Assembly (NCBI GenBank): GCA_040878005.1
Contig: JBBDMW010000057.1
Location: forward strand, 1 to 55,731
From: JBBDMW01 sp040878005
GTDB taxonomy: Bacteria > Chloroflexota > Dehalococcoidia > Lucifugimonadales > Lucifugimonadaceae
Length of the DNA: 55,731 nucleotides
Direction: 5' to 3'
Shown piece after piece: positions 16,114 through 23,762 of this stretch. Numbering within the stretch: the stretch's first letter is position 1; every line of letters starts with the position of its first letter. The notes under the pieces were generated by a model that was not told where the DNA came from, ran no database searches, and saw nothing but the letters and a program-made list of their open reading frames with translations. The position numbers were made by a program, and so were the translations under genes.

Positions 16114-16641
16114 CTACTCCGGCTGCTGCTGAACGTATCCGGCCAGTTTTTCACGCAAAGCCACGCGGCCCCGGTGCAGCCGGGCTTTCAGGGCTGAAAT
16201 CGAGATCTCCAACACTTCAGCAGCCTCTTCATTTGACAGCCCCTCCACGTCACGCAGAACCACCGCTGCTTTGAGGTCAGGAGGCAGATCGTCAATCGCC
16301 GCCTTTAAGCGTTCGCCGAGCTCACTGTTCATGGTCGAGGCGACAGGAGATTGAGACCAGTCGGTAGTTGGCACGTCAGGCCGGGCATCCTCTGACACGG
16401 TCATCTGTGTGCGCCGCTTGTCCCGGCGCAGCCGCATCAACGCCGCGTTGACCGTAATGCGGTACAGCCATGTCGTCACCTGGGAGTCGCCACGGAACCG
16501 GTCGCGCGCCCGGTAGGCGGAAATGAAAGCGTCCTGCGCCACATCCTCCGCATCGTGCGGGTTGCCCATCATCCGGTAGGCGACGTTATAAACGAAACCT
16601 GCGTGCTTTTCGGCTATTTCGGCGAACTGCTCGGCTTCCAT
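16114..16641 (-). CDS. ECF-family RNA polymerase sigma factor
   Basis: A 175-residue sigma-70 family protein with only regions 2 and 4, the mark of extracytoplasmic-function sigmas. Region 2 is FVYNVAYRMMGNPHDAEDVA followed by QDAFISAYRARDRFRGDS and TTWLYRITVNAALMRLRR. Region 4 is LPPDLKAAVVLRDVEGLSNE and EAAEVLEISISALKARLHRG. It directs polymerase to a small stress regulon. A zinc-finger anti-sigma gene is divergently placed 281 bp away (16923), an unusual orientation since partners usually form one operon. No clear GGAAC-type autoregulatory promoter was found in the gap. Confidence 0.88.
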   Translation of the reverse strand: MEAEQFAEIAEKHAGFVYNVAYRMMGNPHDAEDVAQDAFISAYRARDRFRGDSQVTTWLYRITVNAALMRLRRDKRRTQMTVSEDARPDVPTTDWSQSPVASTMNSELGERLKAAIDDLPPDLKAAVVLRDVEGLSNEEAAEVLEISISALKARLHRGRVALREKLAGYVQQQPE

Positions 16642-16922
16642 CGTATGAGGTGGCGGTTAATTGGCGGAGAGCGCGGTTGGGTTTCGAAAGATTATGATTA
16701 CGATGGTAACTGTGCCCAGCGGGGTGCAGCCGATCAGCCGCCGGGATACCATATCAAACCATTGGCACTGGCTGGTTGGCAGCATGACCATGAATCTTGA
16801 GAAGATTCTCTGCATCGAACATGATAGGCCTGATAAGCGGCCTGGTATTGAATGGGCGCCATGCGTGGGCGGCGATTGCCGGTTCCAATCAATCCGCTCA
16901 GGTGGACCATCCGAGGTGAGAA

Positions 16923-17228
16923 GTGAGTGAGCAGTCCTGGGTAAATCGAATTCTCGGGCGCGGGGCTAAAGACCCGCAAGATCCCTGTACGCAGCCGGGC
17001 GCGTCAGCTTCAGGCTGTGCCGAGGCCCGGGATCGCGCGTCCGATTACCTGGAAGGTGATGTAGACGTTCCTGTTGGAACGCGGATCAGGCAGCACCTTG
17101 GCCTTTGCACTGATTGTGATAGCTGGGTAGACAGCCTGAAGTCTACGATAGACATGCTCCGTGGCCTGCCACGGGAAGAAGTCCCAGAATCCCTGCGCGA
17201 GAAAATTCGCGAACTCCCCGGGGAATAG
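16923..17228 (+). CDS. Putative zinc-finger anti-sigma factor (zf-HC2/ZAS type), soluble
   Basis: A 101-residue protein with the ZAS-type pattern: Cys32, YLEGDVDVPVGTRIRQHLGL, then His58-x3-Cys62-x2-Cys65 (HLGLCTDC). This HxxxCxxC zinc site is the hallmark of anti-sigma domains such as RsrA and ChrR. There is no transmembrane segment, so it would be a cytoplasmic, perhaps redox-sensing, anti-sigma factor. The GTG start at 16923 is supported by GAGGTGAG about 8 nt upstream. The likely partner is the ECF sigma encoded divergently next door (inference from proximity). Confidence 0.72.
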   Translation: MSEQSWVNRILGRGAKDPQDPCTQPGASASGCAEARDRASDYLEGDVDVPVGTRIRQHLGLCTDCDSWVDSLKSTIDMLRGLPREEVPESLREKIRELPGE

Positions 17229-17257
17229 CGCCGCTGCGCTCAGCCGCCTGGTCAGCG

Positions 17258-17280
17258 AGGCCCCCACCTTCTTGGGGCTT
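17258..17280. terminator. Possible hairpin terminator between convergent genes
   Basis: Arms AGGCCCC (17258-17264) and GGGGCTT (17274-17280) pair over 7 bp including one wobble, with a 9-nt loop. It lies between the convergent anti-sigma and plsY genes. No proper U tract follows on either strand. Confidence 0.35.
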
Positions 17281-17284
17281 CGTC

Positions 17285-17953
17285 TCAGCAGTTTGTCTGC
17301 TGTACTGGCGGATTCTCTACGTCCGTGTCCACCGGTGATCCTTCCGGGTGCATTCGTGACCTGGACCGCCGGTGAAACGCCACGCTGTGGAGCATGATGG
17401 ACACGCCCATGACCGTCATGCCTATGACTACTGCGGGGTCCACTGTTGCGATGGGGCTGATGGCGAGTGCCAGGAACGTCACGTAACCAATGATCGCCGC
17501 CCAGAGGGTGGGGTGCGCGAGCTTGGAATTCCAGGCAACGGCCACGATTGCCGTCAGGATGTAAGGCAGTGCAACAGCCTGCGGCGCAAGGCCAAGGCCT
17601 ATGCCGCTGAGGCTTGACACCCCGTCACCGCCCTTGAACCGGGTCATGGGCGAGTTCCAGTGACCGAGGATGACGGCGAACGCCGGCAGTAGCAGAAGTC
17701 CGCCTTCCATGCCCAGCCATCTTGCGGCCAGCACAGCAAGCAGTCCCTTAACCGCGTCAATCAGGAATACAGCCGCACCCATTGTGTGCGAAACCTCACG
17801 GAACACATTCGTGGCGCCAGCCTGCCTGGAGCCAACTTCAAATATGTTGACCCCCTTCAACCTGCTCAGGAGATAAGCCGTGGGGAGGCTGCCTGCTGTA
17901 TACCCCAGCAGGGTCGCGAAAACTATGATTGCAACGGTGGGGTTATCGTTCAT
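17285..17953 (-). CDS. plsY: PlsY-family glycerol-3-phosphate acyltransferase, divergent
   Basis: A 222-residue multi-spanning membrane protein of the PlsY (DUF205) family, which acylates glycerol-3-phosphate with acyl-phosphate in the first step of phospholipid synthesis. Motif 1 is GSRQAGATNVFR (residues 41-52; usually SGNxGATN). Motif 2 is GHWNSPMTRFKGGDGVSS (97-114; the usual GGKG lysine is Asp110). Motif 3 near the end is HRRSRSRMHPEGS (usually HRxNIxRLxxGxE). Five or so hydrophobic helices are visible. All three motifs deviate, so it may be a divergent or altered-function member. Last gene of the minus-strand run; 115 bp separate it from ccmE. Confidence 0.75.
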   Translation of the reverse strand: MNDNPTVAIIVFATLLGYTAGSLPTAYLLSRLKGVNIFEVGSRQAGATNVFREVSHTMGAAVFLIDAVKGLLAVLAARWLGMEGGLLLLPAFAVILGHWNSPMTRFKGGDGVSSLSGIGLGLAPQAVALPYILTAIVAVAWNSKLAHPTLWAAIIGYVTFLALAISPIATVDPAVVIGMTVMGVSIMLHSVAFHRRSRSRMHPEGSPVDTDVENPPVQQTNC

Positions 17954-18068
17954 GTCTGCTGGCGTCAGTATACCATCGGGGCTTATACGGTCCGGACCAG
18001 CCGAGGCTCATTCCGGGACAGGCCAGTCCAGGGACCCGGTGGTGTTCACACGCCAGGAACGCCAGGCG

Positions 18069-18614
18069 CTATGTCCCGCTGGTTCCGTATTCGCCTGACT
18101 GGTACGGCGGAGACAGTGGCTCGCCGTTGTCCTGGGCTTCTATCTCAGCCCGTTCCTGTTCGGTCAGGTACTTGGACGGGCAGCGCACCGTAAGGTGTTC
18201 TGCGGTGAACACCCCTTCGTCGCCCATGGTCCCCTGGAGAATCAGCTCAGAGTGCTCGTTGAAGAACACCTGGCCGACCTCGCCGGCGTACTTGACGGGT
18301 ACAGCCTGCGAACCGTCCTCATCCTTCATCTCGAAATTGGCAACCAGCCCGTCGGGAGACCTGTGATATGAGTGGGGCACCAGCTTGCCGGAAACACCCA
18401 ACATCCTGCCATCGGGTGTGGACTCCTGGTTTGCCAGTTCATCCACCCTCATGTACTGGACTGTGGCGTTCTGGAAAGCTGTGAACCCGAAGTAAAAGAG
18501 AGCGCCCACCACCATGACCAGTGAGAATATTACCTTGGTCCTGGGAGCGAACAGTGTGGAAGGCTTTGCCAACGGCTGCTGGGTTGGGTTGTTCTCTCTG
18601 CCTGGGTCTGGCAT
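18069..18614 (-). CDS. ccmE: CcmE heme chaperone, CxxxY variant
   Basis: A 181-residue membrane-anchored protein: a cytoplasmic N-terminus, one helix at about 26-45 (VIFSLVMVVGALFYFGFTAF), and a periplasmic OB-fold with YMRVDELANQ, RMLGVSGKLVP, VPVKYAGEVGQVFFNEHSEL and ILQGTMGDEGVFTAEHLTV. CcmE carries heme covalently from CcmABCD to the CcmF side during cytochrome c maturation. Classical CcmE binds heme through His in HxxxY; here the aligned motif is Cys145-Pro-Ser-Lys-Tyr149, the CxxxY form known from archaea and Desulfovibrio. The ATG starts 2 bp after the ccmD-like stop, so it is co-transcribed. The C-terminal tail is acidic/polar. Confidence 0.87.
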   Translation of the reverse strand: MPDPGRENNPTQQPLAKPSTLFAPRTKVIFSLVMVVGALFYFGFTAFQNATVQYMRVDELANQESTPDGRMLGVSGKLVPHSYHRSPDGLVANFEMKDEDGSQAVPVKYAGEVGQVFFNEHSELILQGTMGDEGVFTAEHLTVRCPSKYLTEQERAEIEAQDNGEPLSPPYQSGEYGTSGT

Positions 18615-18616
18615 GG

Positions 18617-19183
18617 CTAGGGCTCCCGCCGGCTTTCATTTTGCTGGCCAGCAGTGCGTTTCATCGCATTGCGGAGCAGCGTGACATCCCTCTGCAGGTC
18701 TCTCTGTTTGCGGGACACATAGAAAATGTACGCGAAAAAAGCGCCCCATGTAATGGCAAATACGGCGAAGAGAAAGCCAAGGTTGGTTTCCAGTCTGCCA
18801 CTTTCCCGTTCTACGACGCTCAATGCGATGCCGTTTTCAATCCGCACAGTCACCGGTGCAAAGCGCTGCTGGTGATCCCTTAGTCTCTGGGCTGACTCCA
18901 CCGGATTTTCAGCCTGGTTGGAGACCCACCTGTCGCCGGCCTGGCTCTCCAGGCCGTACTGCGTGGGAGTTTCACCACCCCGTACTTCCACCTCTATGAT
19001 GTCACCCTCGGCATTCAACAGGGCAAACGACTCAAGCTCTCCGGCTTCGTTGGCAGTCACCCCGGCAATGATACCGTCCGCAACCCGCACGCCCTCCTGG
19101 GCCAGGGCGGTAATTGAACCATGCCACATTACAGCGAGACTTAATGCGGCTGCGACAAAGACAAAAGGGATGATCCGCCTCAA
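18617..19183 (-). CDS. CcmD-like protein with secreted N-terminal domain
   Basis: A 188-residue protein. It begins with a signal sequence (RRIIPFVFVAAALSLAVMW... ALAQ), then a ~100-residue extracytoplasmic domain (DGIIAGVTANEAGELESFAL, DIIEVEVRGGETPTQYGLES). It ends with a transmembrane helix and charged tail: NLGFLFAVFAITWGAFFAYI, FYVSRKQRDLQRDVTLLR. The C-terminal part has the size and pattern of CcmD, the small protein that releases holo-CcmE from CcmC. Normal CcmD is only 45-70 residues, so the extra domain is notable. TTG start overlaps the ccmC stop (TTGA); the next gene is ccmE. The role is inferred from position and the C-terminal pattern. Confidence 0.65.
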   Translation of the reverse strand: MRRIIPFVFVAAALSLAVMWHGSITALAQEGVRVADGIIAGVTANEAGELESFALLNAEGDIIEVEVRGGETPTQYGLESQAGDRWVSNQAENPVESAQRLRDHQQRFAPVTVRIENGIALSVVERESGRLETNLGFLFAVFAITWGAFFAYIFYVSRKQRDLQRDVTLLRNAMKRTAGQQNESRREP

Positions 19184-19890
19184 CCGGCTGCTCCCTCAAG
19201 CGCGCCCGCCTGCCGGCGCAACTCAGTAACCTCGTCCTCGGTCGTGCGGACTCTAATCCTCTCCATCACGATGTATATGAACAGGAACGTGAAGGCGAGA
19301 GTGGCAACCATGAGGGTCGTGCCAATGTCTGCGGCGAGAGACCCTTCTGCGCCAGCCGCCGGCCCCACTACTATCGGAGGGTGAGCCTGCGCCCACAAGT
19401 TGGCGGCGTAATAGATGATTGGTGCGTCTATCGCTCCAATCACGCCGATGATGGCCGCCAACCTCTGTCTCTGGGCGCCGGGCGGAAAATATGCCCTGAA
19501 CATGAGGTATGCCACATAAATGAAGAACAGGATCAGGGCCGTGGTTAGCTTGGCCTCGCCAGTCCACCATACGCCCCACACAGGTCTTGCCCAGATCATG
19601 CCGGACAACAGCATCAGGGCGCCGAATACCAGGCCCGTCTCCGCCGTGGCAGCAGCCAACCGGTCCCACTTCTCATTCTTCGTCACAAGGTAGGCGACGC
19701 TGCCAATGGCCACGATGATAATTGCCACCATGGACACCCACGCCACCGGTACGTGGAAATACAGGATGCGCTGAATGGCCCCCTGGTTGGTCTCGGTGGG
19801 CACCCACAGGAACACCATCCACAGGGTTAGCCCCATAAGGCCAGCCGTGGCCCAGAGCAGGAAGTTGGAAGGGTGGAGAATTGATTTCAT
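19180..19890 (-). CDS. ccmC: Cytochrome c maturation protein CcmC
   Basis: A 236-residue six-helix membrane protein that presents heme to CcmE. The first axial-ligand His is in YFHVPVAW (His46). The tryptophan-rich periplasmic WWD loop reads WGVWWTGEAKLTTALI (from Trp105); the usual WxWD part is changed to TGE (Gly111, Glu112). The second His is His170 in ANLWAQAHPP. Helix order and length fit CcmC, not the larger CcmF/CcsA. The C-terminal tail is charged and longer than usual. It lies 82 bp after ccmB and overlaps the ccmD-like gene by 4 bp. Confidence 0.9.
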   Translation of the reverse strand: MKSILHPSNFLLWATAGLMGLTLWMVFLWVPTETNQGAIQRILYFHVPVAWVSMVAIIIVAIGSVAYLVTKNEKWDRLAAATAETGLVFGALMLLSGMIWARPVWGVWWTGEAKLTTALILFFIYVAYLMFRAYFPPGAQRQRLAAIIGVIGAIDAPIIYYAANLWAQAHPPIVVGPAAGAEGSLAADIGTTLMVATLAFTFLFIYIVMERIRVRTTEDEVTELRRQAGALEGAAG

Positions 19891-19972
19891 CAGGGTTGAG
19901 AATCTCCCTGGGGCGAGAGTCTGTGCATATTATCACAAAGTCCAGTACGTGCTGGAGGAGAAGGCAGTCTTC

Positions 19973-20647
19973 TCAATCCTCCAGAACATATTGGAATACG
20001 AAGGCTGAGACGATAAGGAACACCACGTCAAACGCCACCGCCAGTTGCAGCCATTGAGACATGTCGGTCCATGACCTTCCCGCCACGAGGTGGCCGGTTG
20101 ACTCCACCACAGCCATGAGCAGGGGCGCAATCGTGGGTAAAAATAGCATCGGCAGCATGATTTCCCTTGCCCTGACCCGGACTGACATGGCGGCAAATAC
20201 CGTGCCAACGGCGCTGAAGCCAACAGTGGCCAACAGGCTGATCGCCAGCATCTCAAGCCGGAAGACCGCCAGGTTGAACAGCACCGTAAATAACGGAAGG
20301 ACGATCACCAGGGCGAGCGCGATGAATAGGAAGTTGCCGAGCGCCTTGCCCAGGAAGATCAGGTCCCGGCTCACCGGCGCAAGCATCAGCCCCTCCAGCG
20401 TGTCCCGCTCGGTTTCAAGCGCAAAGGCCCGATTCAGGCCTACGACACCTGCGAAGGCAACGCTTGCCCAGAGCACGCCAGGCCCCACCAATCGCGCGTT
20501 CTCAGGCGTCAGATCAATGGCGAACGTGAAGATCACCAGCACCAGGAGGGAGAATCCGGCAATCGAGACGATCACATCTTTGTTGCGCGCCTCCAGCAGC
20601 AGGTCCTTGCGCGCCAGCGCCCAGACTATTGAGAGAGAACCGATCAT
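19973..20647 (-). CDS. ccmB: Cytochrome c maturation ABC permease CcmB
   Basis: A 224-residue six-helix permease. It starts VWALARKDLLLEARNKDVIV, then VLWASVAFAGVVGLNRAFAL followed by ETERDTLEGLMLAPVSRDLI and FLGKALGNFLFI, all characteristic of CcmB. With CcmA it forms the ATPase complex that releases holo-CcmE from CcmC. ATG overlaps the ccmA stop (ATGA, 20644-20647). Confidence 0.9.
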   Translation of the reverse strand: MIGSLSIVWALARKDLLLEARNKDVIVSIAGFSLLVLVIFTFAIDLTPENARLVGPGVLWASVAFAGVVGLNRAFALETERDTLEGLMLAPVSRDLIFLGKALGNFLFIALALVIVLPLFTVLFNLAVFRLEMLAISLLATVGFSAVGTVFAAMSVRVRAREIMLPMLFLPTIAPLLMAVVESTGHLVAGRSWTDMSQWLQLAVAFDVVFLIVSAFVFQYVLED

Positions 20648-21429
20648 TGATTGTGCCTGGAGCGCCCGGTTTCATCTTCGTCTGTGCGCGGTCCGTCTGC
20701 AGACTCCAGTCCTGCGTAGTGCTTGTAGGCTTCACGCACCGCGTTGGAATCCAAACGGGAGCGCTCTTGTTCAAACACAAGCTTGCCGCGGGCCAGGATC
20801 GCCACCCTGTCTCCCATTTCCAGGCCGCGCTCCAGTGCGTGTGTGGTCATCACCACCGTGCCGCCGTTGCTCCGGTAATCATCAACCAGATCGTGTAGCA
20901 GCTTCAGGGCTGACTGGTCCAGTCCTGTCTCAGGCTCATCCAGGATGAGGACCCTGGGAGCGTGCAAGATGGCCCGCGCCAGTGCCACACGCTTCTGAAA
21001 CCCGTGCGAAAGAGTGCGTGCCCGCTCGTCCAGCCGGTCCGTTATCTGCATGCGCTCTGATACTTCAACAACCCGGTGAGCAGCATCTGGTATTCGAAAC
21101 ATGCGGGCAAAGAACGACAGGTTCTCACGTGCTGTCAGATCGCCGTAGAGCATGGGTGAGTGGAGAACGCTCCCCGTTACACGGCGGACGAGCTCACCCT
21201 GCGCCTGTGTATCAAATCCCCCGACGAATGCTGTTCCGCCGTCTGGTCGTGTCAGTGTTGCGAGGATACGCAGGAGGGTGGTTTTGCCTGCTCCGTTGGG
21301 GCCGAACAGGGTCAACGTTTCACCGGCGCGTGCCTGCATATCCAGTCCGCGGAGGACACCGACAGGGCCGAATGACTTTTGGAGGCCGATTGCCCTTACA
21401 GTGGGCTCCCCATGGACGTTGGATGTCAA
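20644..21429 (-). CDS. ccmA: Cytochrome c maturation ABC ATPase CcmA
   Basis: A 261-residue ABC ATPase and first gene of the ccm operon. Walker A is LFGPNGAGKTTLLRILATLT, the signature is LSHGFQKRVALARAIL (LSHGF instead of LSGGQ, as common in CcmA), Walker B is VLILDEPETGLDQ, and the switch His lies in VMTTHALERG. The identity as CcmA rests on the overlapping ccmB. A TTG start at 21429 has GGAG about 10 nt upstream. The C-terminal ~25 residues are polar and beyond the usual family end. Confidence 0.87.
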   Translation of the reverse strand: MTSNVHGEPTVRAIGLQKSFGPVGVLRGLDMQARAGETLTLFGPNGAGKTTLLRILATLTRPDGGTAFVGGFDTQAQGELVRRVTGSVLHSPMLYGDLTARENLSFFARMFRIPDAAHRVVEVSERMQITDRLDERARTLSHGFQKRVALARAILHAPRVLILDEPETGLDQSALKLLHDLVDDYRSNGGTVVMTTHALERGLEMGDRVAILARGKLVFEQERSRLDSNAVREAYKHYAGLESADGPRTDEDETGRSRHNQ

Positions 21430-21830
21430 CGGTCCCGGACTCCAGGCTGCCTGATCAATGTTCGCTGTATCACAGCTTCTCCGTAATCATCGTTGATAAA
21501 CGCGATGCGCAGCGTGCTTCAACGGTGGCGTTCTTTCGGCGCCAGCGCGCAGCTTGGGCGCCAGTGAAGGTATACACAGGGTATCTGGAAAGTGTGCCAG
21601 AACGTACGCCGGTGGAATGCCAGTGAACCTGCTCACGTTCAATGAGCCTGTCTTCACACTGGACCGGGGGGTAGACGGGGCAATGCCAACGGCCGTTATA
21701 TGGAGAGGGGTGGGCGCCCGGGCTGGAAAGCCCGCGTGACGCGGTGCGCCGAATTGGCGATCACGTACAGATCTTAGTGCTTCGGATGCGCCGAACTTAG
21801 CCTGTGAATGAGCCAGCGATTGCTATAGGG

Positions 21831-22373
21831 CTACTGGGCGGCGTGCCGGGTGGCGGGGCCATCGGCGCCGGCGCCTCGGCCGACAGGGCTCAGAAGCCGG
21901 TAGCCAATCCCCCGGACTTTCTGGATTCGCCAGCCGTAGGACGACGGAGATTCATCCAGCCTGGCACTGACCCGCTTGATGTACCCGCGCAGATAGCGGG
22001 TGGCTGGGCCGAGCATGGACCGCATGCTCTGCCTCATCTCCCGGTAGGAAACCGTCTGGCCCACGTTGCAGGCCAGCTTGTACAGCAGCCGGAACTCAGT
22101 GATCGTAAGATCGATTTCGGAGTCGCTGATGAAGACCTGCCGGGCATCCGCATCGATCACGAGATCACCGATAACAACGCTGTGGCCCTGTGTAGCGCTG
22201 GGTTCGAGTGTCTGCAGGTTAGAGTGCAGAACCGCCAGGCGCTGGTCAATCCTTCCAACTCGGTCCAGTGCAGCCTGGACGTCTATACCGATTGCCCGGA
22301 GTGTAGGCTCGCAACCGCCGCCCTTCGCCGCGGCGGACCGGTCCATGGAAGGCCGTGGTGGCTCAAGTAGCAT
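21831..22373 (-). CDS. Orphan winged-helix (OmpR/PhoB-type) transcriptional regulator
   Basis: A ~180-residue protein with a C-terminal Trans_reg_C domain: LVIDADARQVFISDSEIDLT, ITEFRLLYKLACNVGQTVSY, REMRQSM, then LRGYIKRVSARLDESPSSYG and IQKVRGIGYRLL. There is no receiver domain; the N-terminal ~75 residues are polar with a short heptad-like helix (IDVQAALDRVGRIDQRLAVL). It may therefore bind DNA without phosphorylation control. I prefer ATG at 22373 with AGAGGAAAC upstream; an in-frame TTG at 22427 is the alternative. An inverted repeat lies upstream at 22428-22452. It stands alone between ccmA and an FAH-family gene. Confidence 0.78.
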   Translation of the reverse strand: MLLEPPRPSMDRSAAAKGGGCEPTLRAIGIDVQAALDRVGRIDQRLAVLHSNLQTLEPSATQGHSVVIGDLVIDADARQVFISDSEIDLTITEFRLLYKLACNVGQTVSYREMRQSMRSMLGPATRYLRGYIKRVSARLDESPSSYGWRIQKVRGIGYRLLSPVGRGAGADGPATRHAAQ

Positions 22374-22427
22374 CCTGTTTGTTTCCTCTACGCTACCGGG
22401 ATATGGACTCGATAGTTGCCTCAACAA

Positions 22428-22452
22428 GTAACAATGGACAGAAAACTGTTAC
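22428..22452 (-). promoter_or_regulatory. Inverted repeat, possible autoregulatory operator
   Basis: GTAACA (22428-22433) and TGTTAC (22447-22452) form a perfect inverted repeat with a 13-bp spacer, about 55 bp upstream of the regulator's ATG. Half-site spacing of about two DNA turns fits a dimeric winged-helix protein. Binding is inferred, not shown. Confidence 0.4.
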
Positions 22453-22713
22453 CTATCGCTAGGAAACAATAGGTGACATCCAGCTGTTGCTAATTGTCTG
22501 AACGGGTGAATCCGCTGTCACCCATAGGGCTAATTTGATGAGCCATTGGCTCCCGCCAGGAAACGGCAGGGGCTCGTGTGGAGGTCAGGATCGGCAGCAG
22601 AGCACGCGCTCATGTTCACCGTGTGACAGGAGCTGGCCTCCGGTGCCCCGCATGCTTCATGGTGAGCACCGCGATGGCGGTGTGTCGTGAGCGCACGTAA
22701 ACTGTGGCGGCTT

Positions 22714-22746
22714 TCCGGCGGCGCTGCAAAACCGCCGGACTGTTTT
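22714..22746 (+). terminator. Isolated terminator-like hairpin in intergenic DNA
   Basis: TCCGGCGG (22714-22721) pairs perfectly with CCGCCGGA (22732-22739) around a 10-nt loop and is followed by CTGTTTT. No gene ends here on the plus strand, so it may end a small RNA or be an attenuator in the FAH leader. Confidence 0.4.
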
Positions 22747-22892
22747 ACCTGGCGCCTGTGGTCCTGCTGGCTGGAACCTGTTCAGGAGAATCTGTACCGG
22801 GGCCACCGCCGCTGGTGTGGAACCGCAGGATCATGGATTAAAGCGCGTGGCAGGGTGCCTATCGTGTTGACTGAAACAAGGAGAGTTTGAGA

Positions 22893-23651
22893 ATGAAATT
22901 CGTCAGGTTCAAGAAGGGAGATGGGTCAGCGTACGGGATTGTCGATGGCGACAAGGTCAAGGAGATTTCTGGTTCCCCTTTGAGGGAGTACAAGGAAACG
23001 GGCGAAACGCACGCCCTGTCCTCAATCAAAATCCTCGCCCCGATCGCCCGCCCCGGGAAAATGCTAGCCCTCGCCCTGAACTATGGGTCACACCTGCACG
23101 GAGCTGACAGGCCGCAGCGGCCGGAGCCGTTCTACAAGACCATTACGTCGATCATCGGCCCCGGCGATACGATTGAACTGCCGCCTGACGCCGGCAAGGT
23201 GGACATGGAGGCAGAGTTGGTGGCCGTGATTGGCAAGAAGGCCAAGAACGTCTCTGAAGGTGACGCCCTGGACTATGTCTTCGGATACACCTGTGGCAAC
23301 GACGTGAGCGCCCGTGAGTGGCAGAGCGGCGCGACTGCCGACAAGCAGTGGTGGCGGGCAAAATCTGCAGACACATTCAGCCCCATGGGGCCGTTCATTG
23401 CGACCGGGCTGGACCCGCAGAAACTGAAAATAAAGGGTCGGCTGAACGGCAAGGAAGGCCAGAGCTGCGACACCTCTGAGATGCTTTTCAATGTCCGGCA
23501 GGCAATTGCGTTCATAAGCAAGTACGCCACGCTGGAGCCGGGAGACATGATCTGGACCGGCACTTCAGGCAGCACTCCCCAGCTTTCCAGCGGTGACACC
23601 GTTGAGATTGAGATAGATGGCATCGGGGTGCTCACCAACCCGGTGAAGTAG
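22893..23651 (+). CDS. Fumarylacetoacetate hydrolase family protein
   Basis: A 252-residue FAH-family enzyme. It opens MKFVRFKKGDGSAYGIVDGD, with IKILAPIARPGKMLALALNY at the domain start, metal site residues in DMEAELVAVIGKKAKNVSEG, then GYTCGNDVSAREWQ and SFSPMGPF-like DTFSPMGPFIATG. The end is LEPGDMIWTGTSGST. Family members hydrolyse or decarboxylate C-C bonds in 2,4-dioxo acids or isomerise 2-hydroxyhepta-dienedioate (aromatic breakdown); many are oxaloacetate decarboxylases. Substrate cannot be assigned. ATG 22893 is favoured over TTG 22887 because AGGAGA ends 8 nt upstream. Confidence 0.87.
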   Translation: MKFVRFKKGDGSAYGIVDGDKVKEISGSPLREYKETGETHALSSIKILAPIARPGKMLALALNYGSHLHGADRPQRPEPFYKTITSIIGPGDTIELPPDAGKVDMEAELVAVIGKKAKNVSEGDALDYVFGYTCGNDVSAREWQSGATADKQWWRAKSADTFSPMGPFIATGLDPQKLKIKGRLNGKEGQSCDTSEMLFNVRQAIAFISKYATLEPGDMIWTGTSGSTPQLSSGDTVEIEIDGIGVLTNPVK

Positions 23652-23665
23652 GTCTCGTGCTTTTT

Positions 23666-23705
23666 GAGCCAAAAGGGGCCGCACCACTGCGGCCCCTTTT
23701 GGCTC
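23666..23705. terminator. Strong bidirectional terminator
   Basis: A perfect 18-bp stem with 4-nt loop runs from GAGCCAAAAGGGGCCGCA (23666-23683) to its complement ending GGCTC (23701-23705). The A4/T4 blocks in the stem supply U-rich 3' sides in both directions. It separates the convergent FAH and ccdA-like genes. Confidence 0.8.
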
Positions 23706-23762
23706 CAGGATGCTGCGTCACAAGTACAGAGTCACAGCCGAACGGTGGCCATGCGCCTCCGG

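Larger units (their letters stand above)
22428..22886. other. Intergenic region between orphan regulator and FAH gene
   Basis: About 460 bp with no supportable gene. It contains the inverted repeat at 22428-22452, a GGTGACA/TGTCACC pair (22472-22478 and 22516-22522) and a terminator-like hairpin at 22714-22746. A 67-codon open frame near the end has no protein-like character. Confidence 0.4.

Noticed and set aside
20061..20948. 295-codon plus-strand frame antisense to ccmB/ccmA
   Set aside because: Ser/Arg/Thr-rich shadow caused by GC-rich codon bias. The minus-strand ccm genes have full motifs.
22687..22890. 67-codon frame upstream of the FAH gene
   Set aside because: It crosses a terminator-like hairpin, has a Trp/Arg-rich random appearance and no Shine-Dalgarno.
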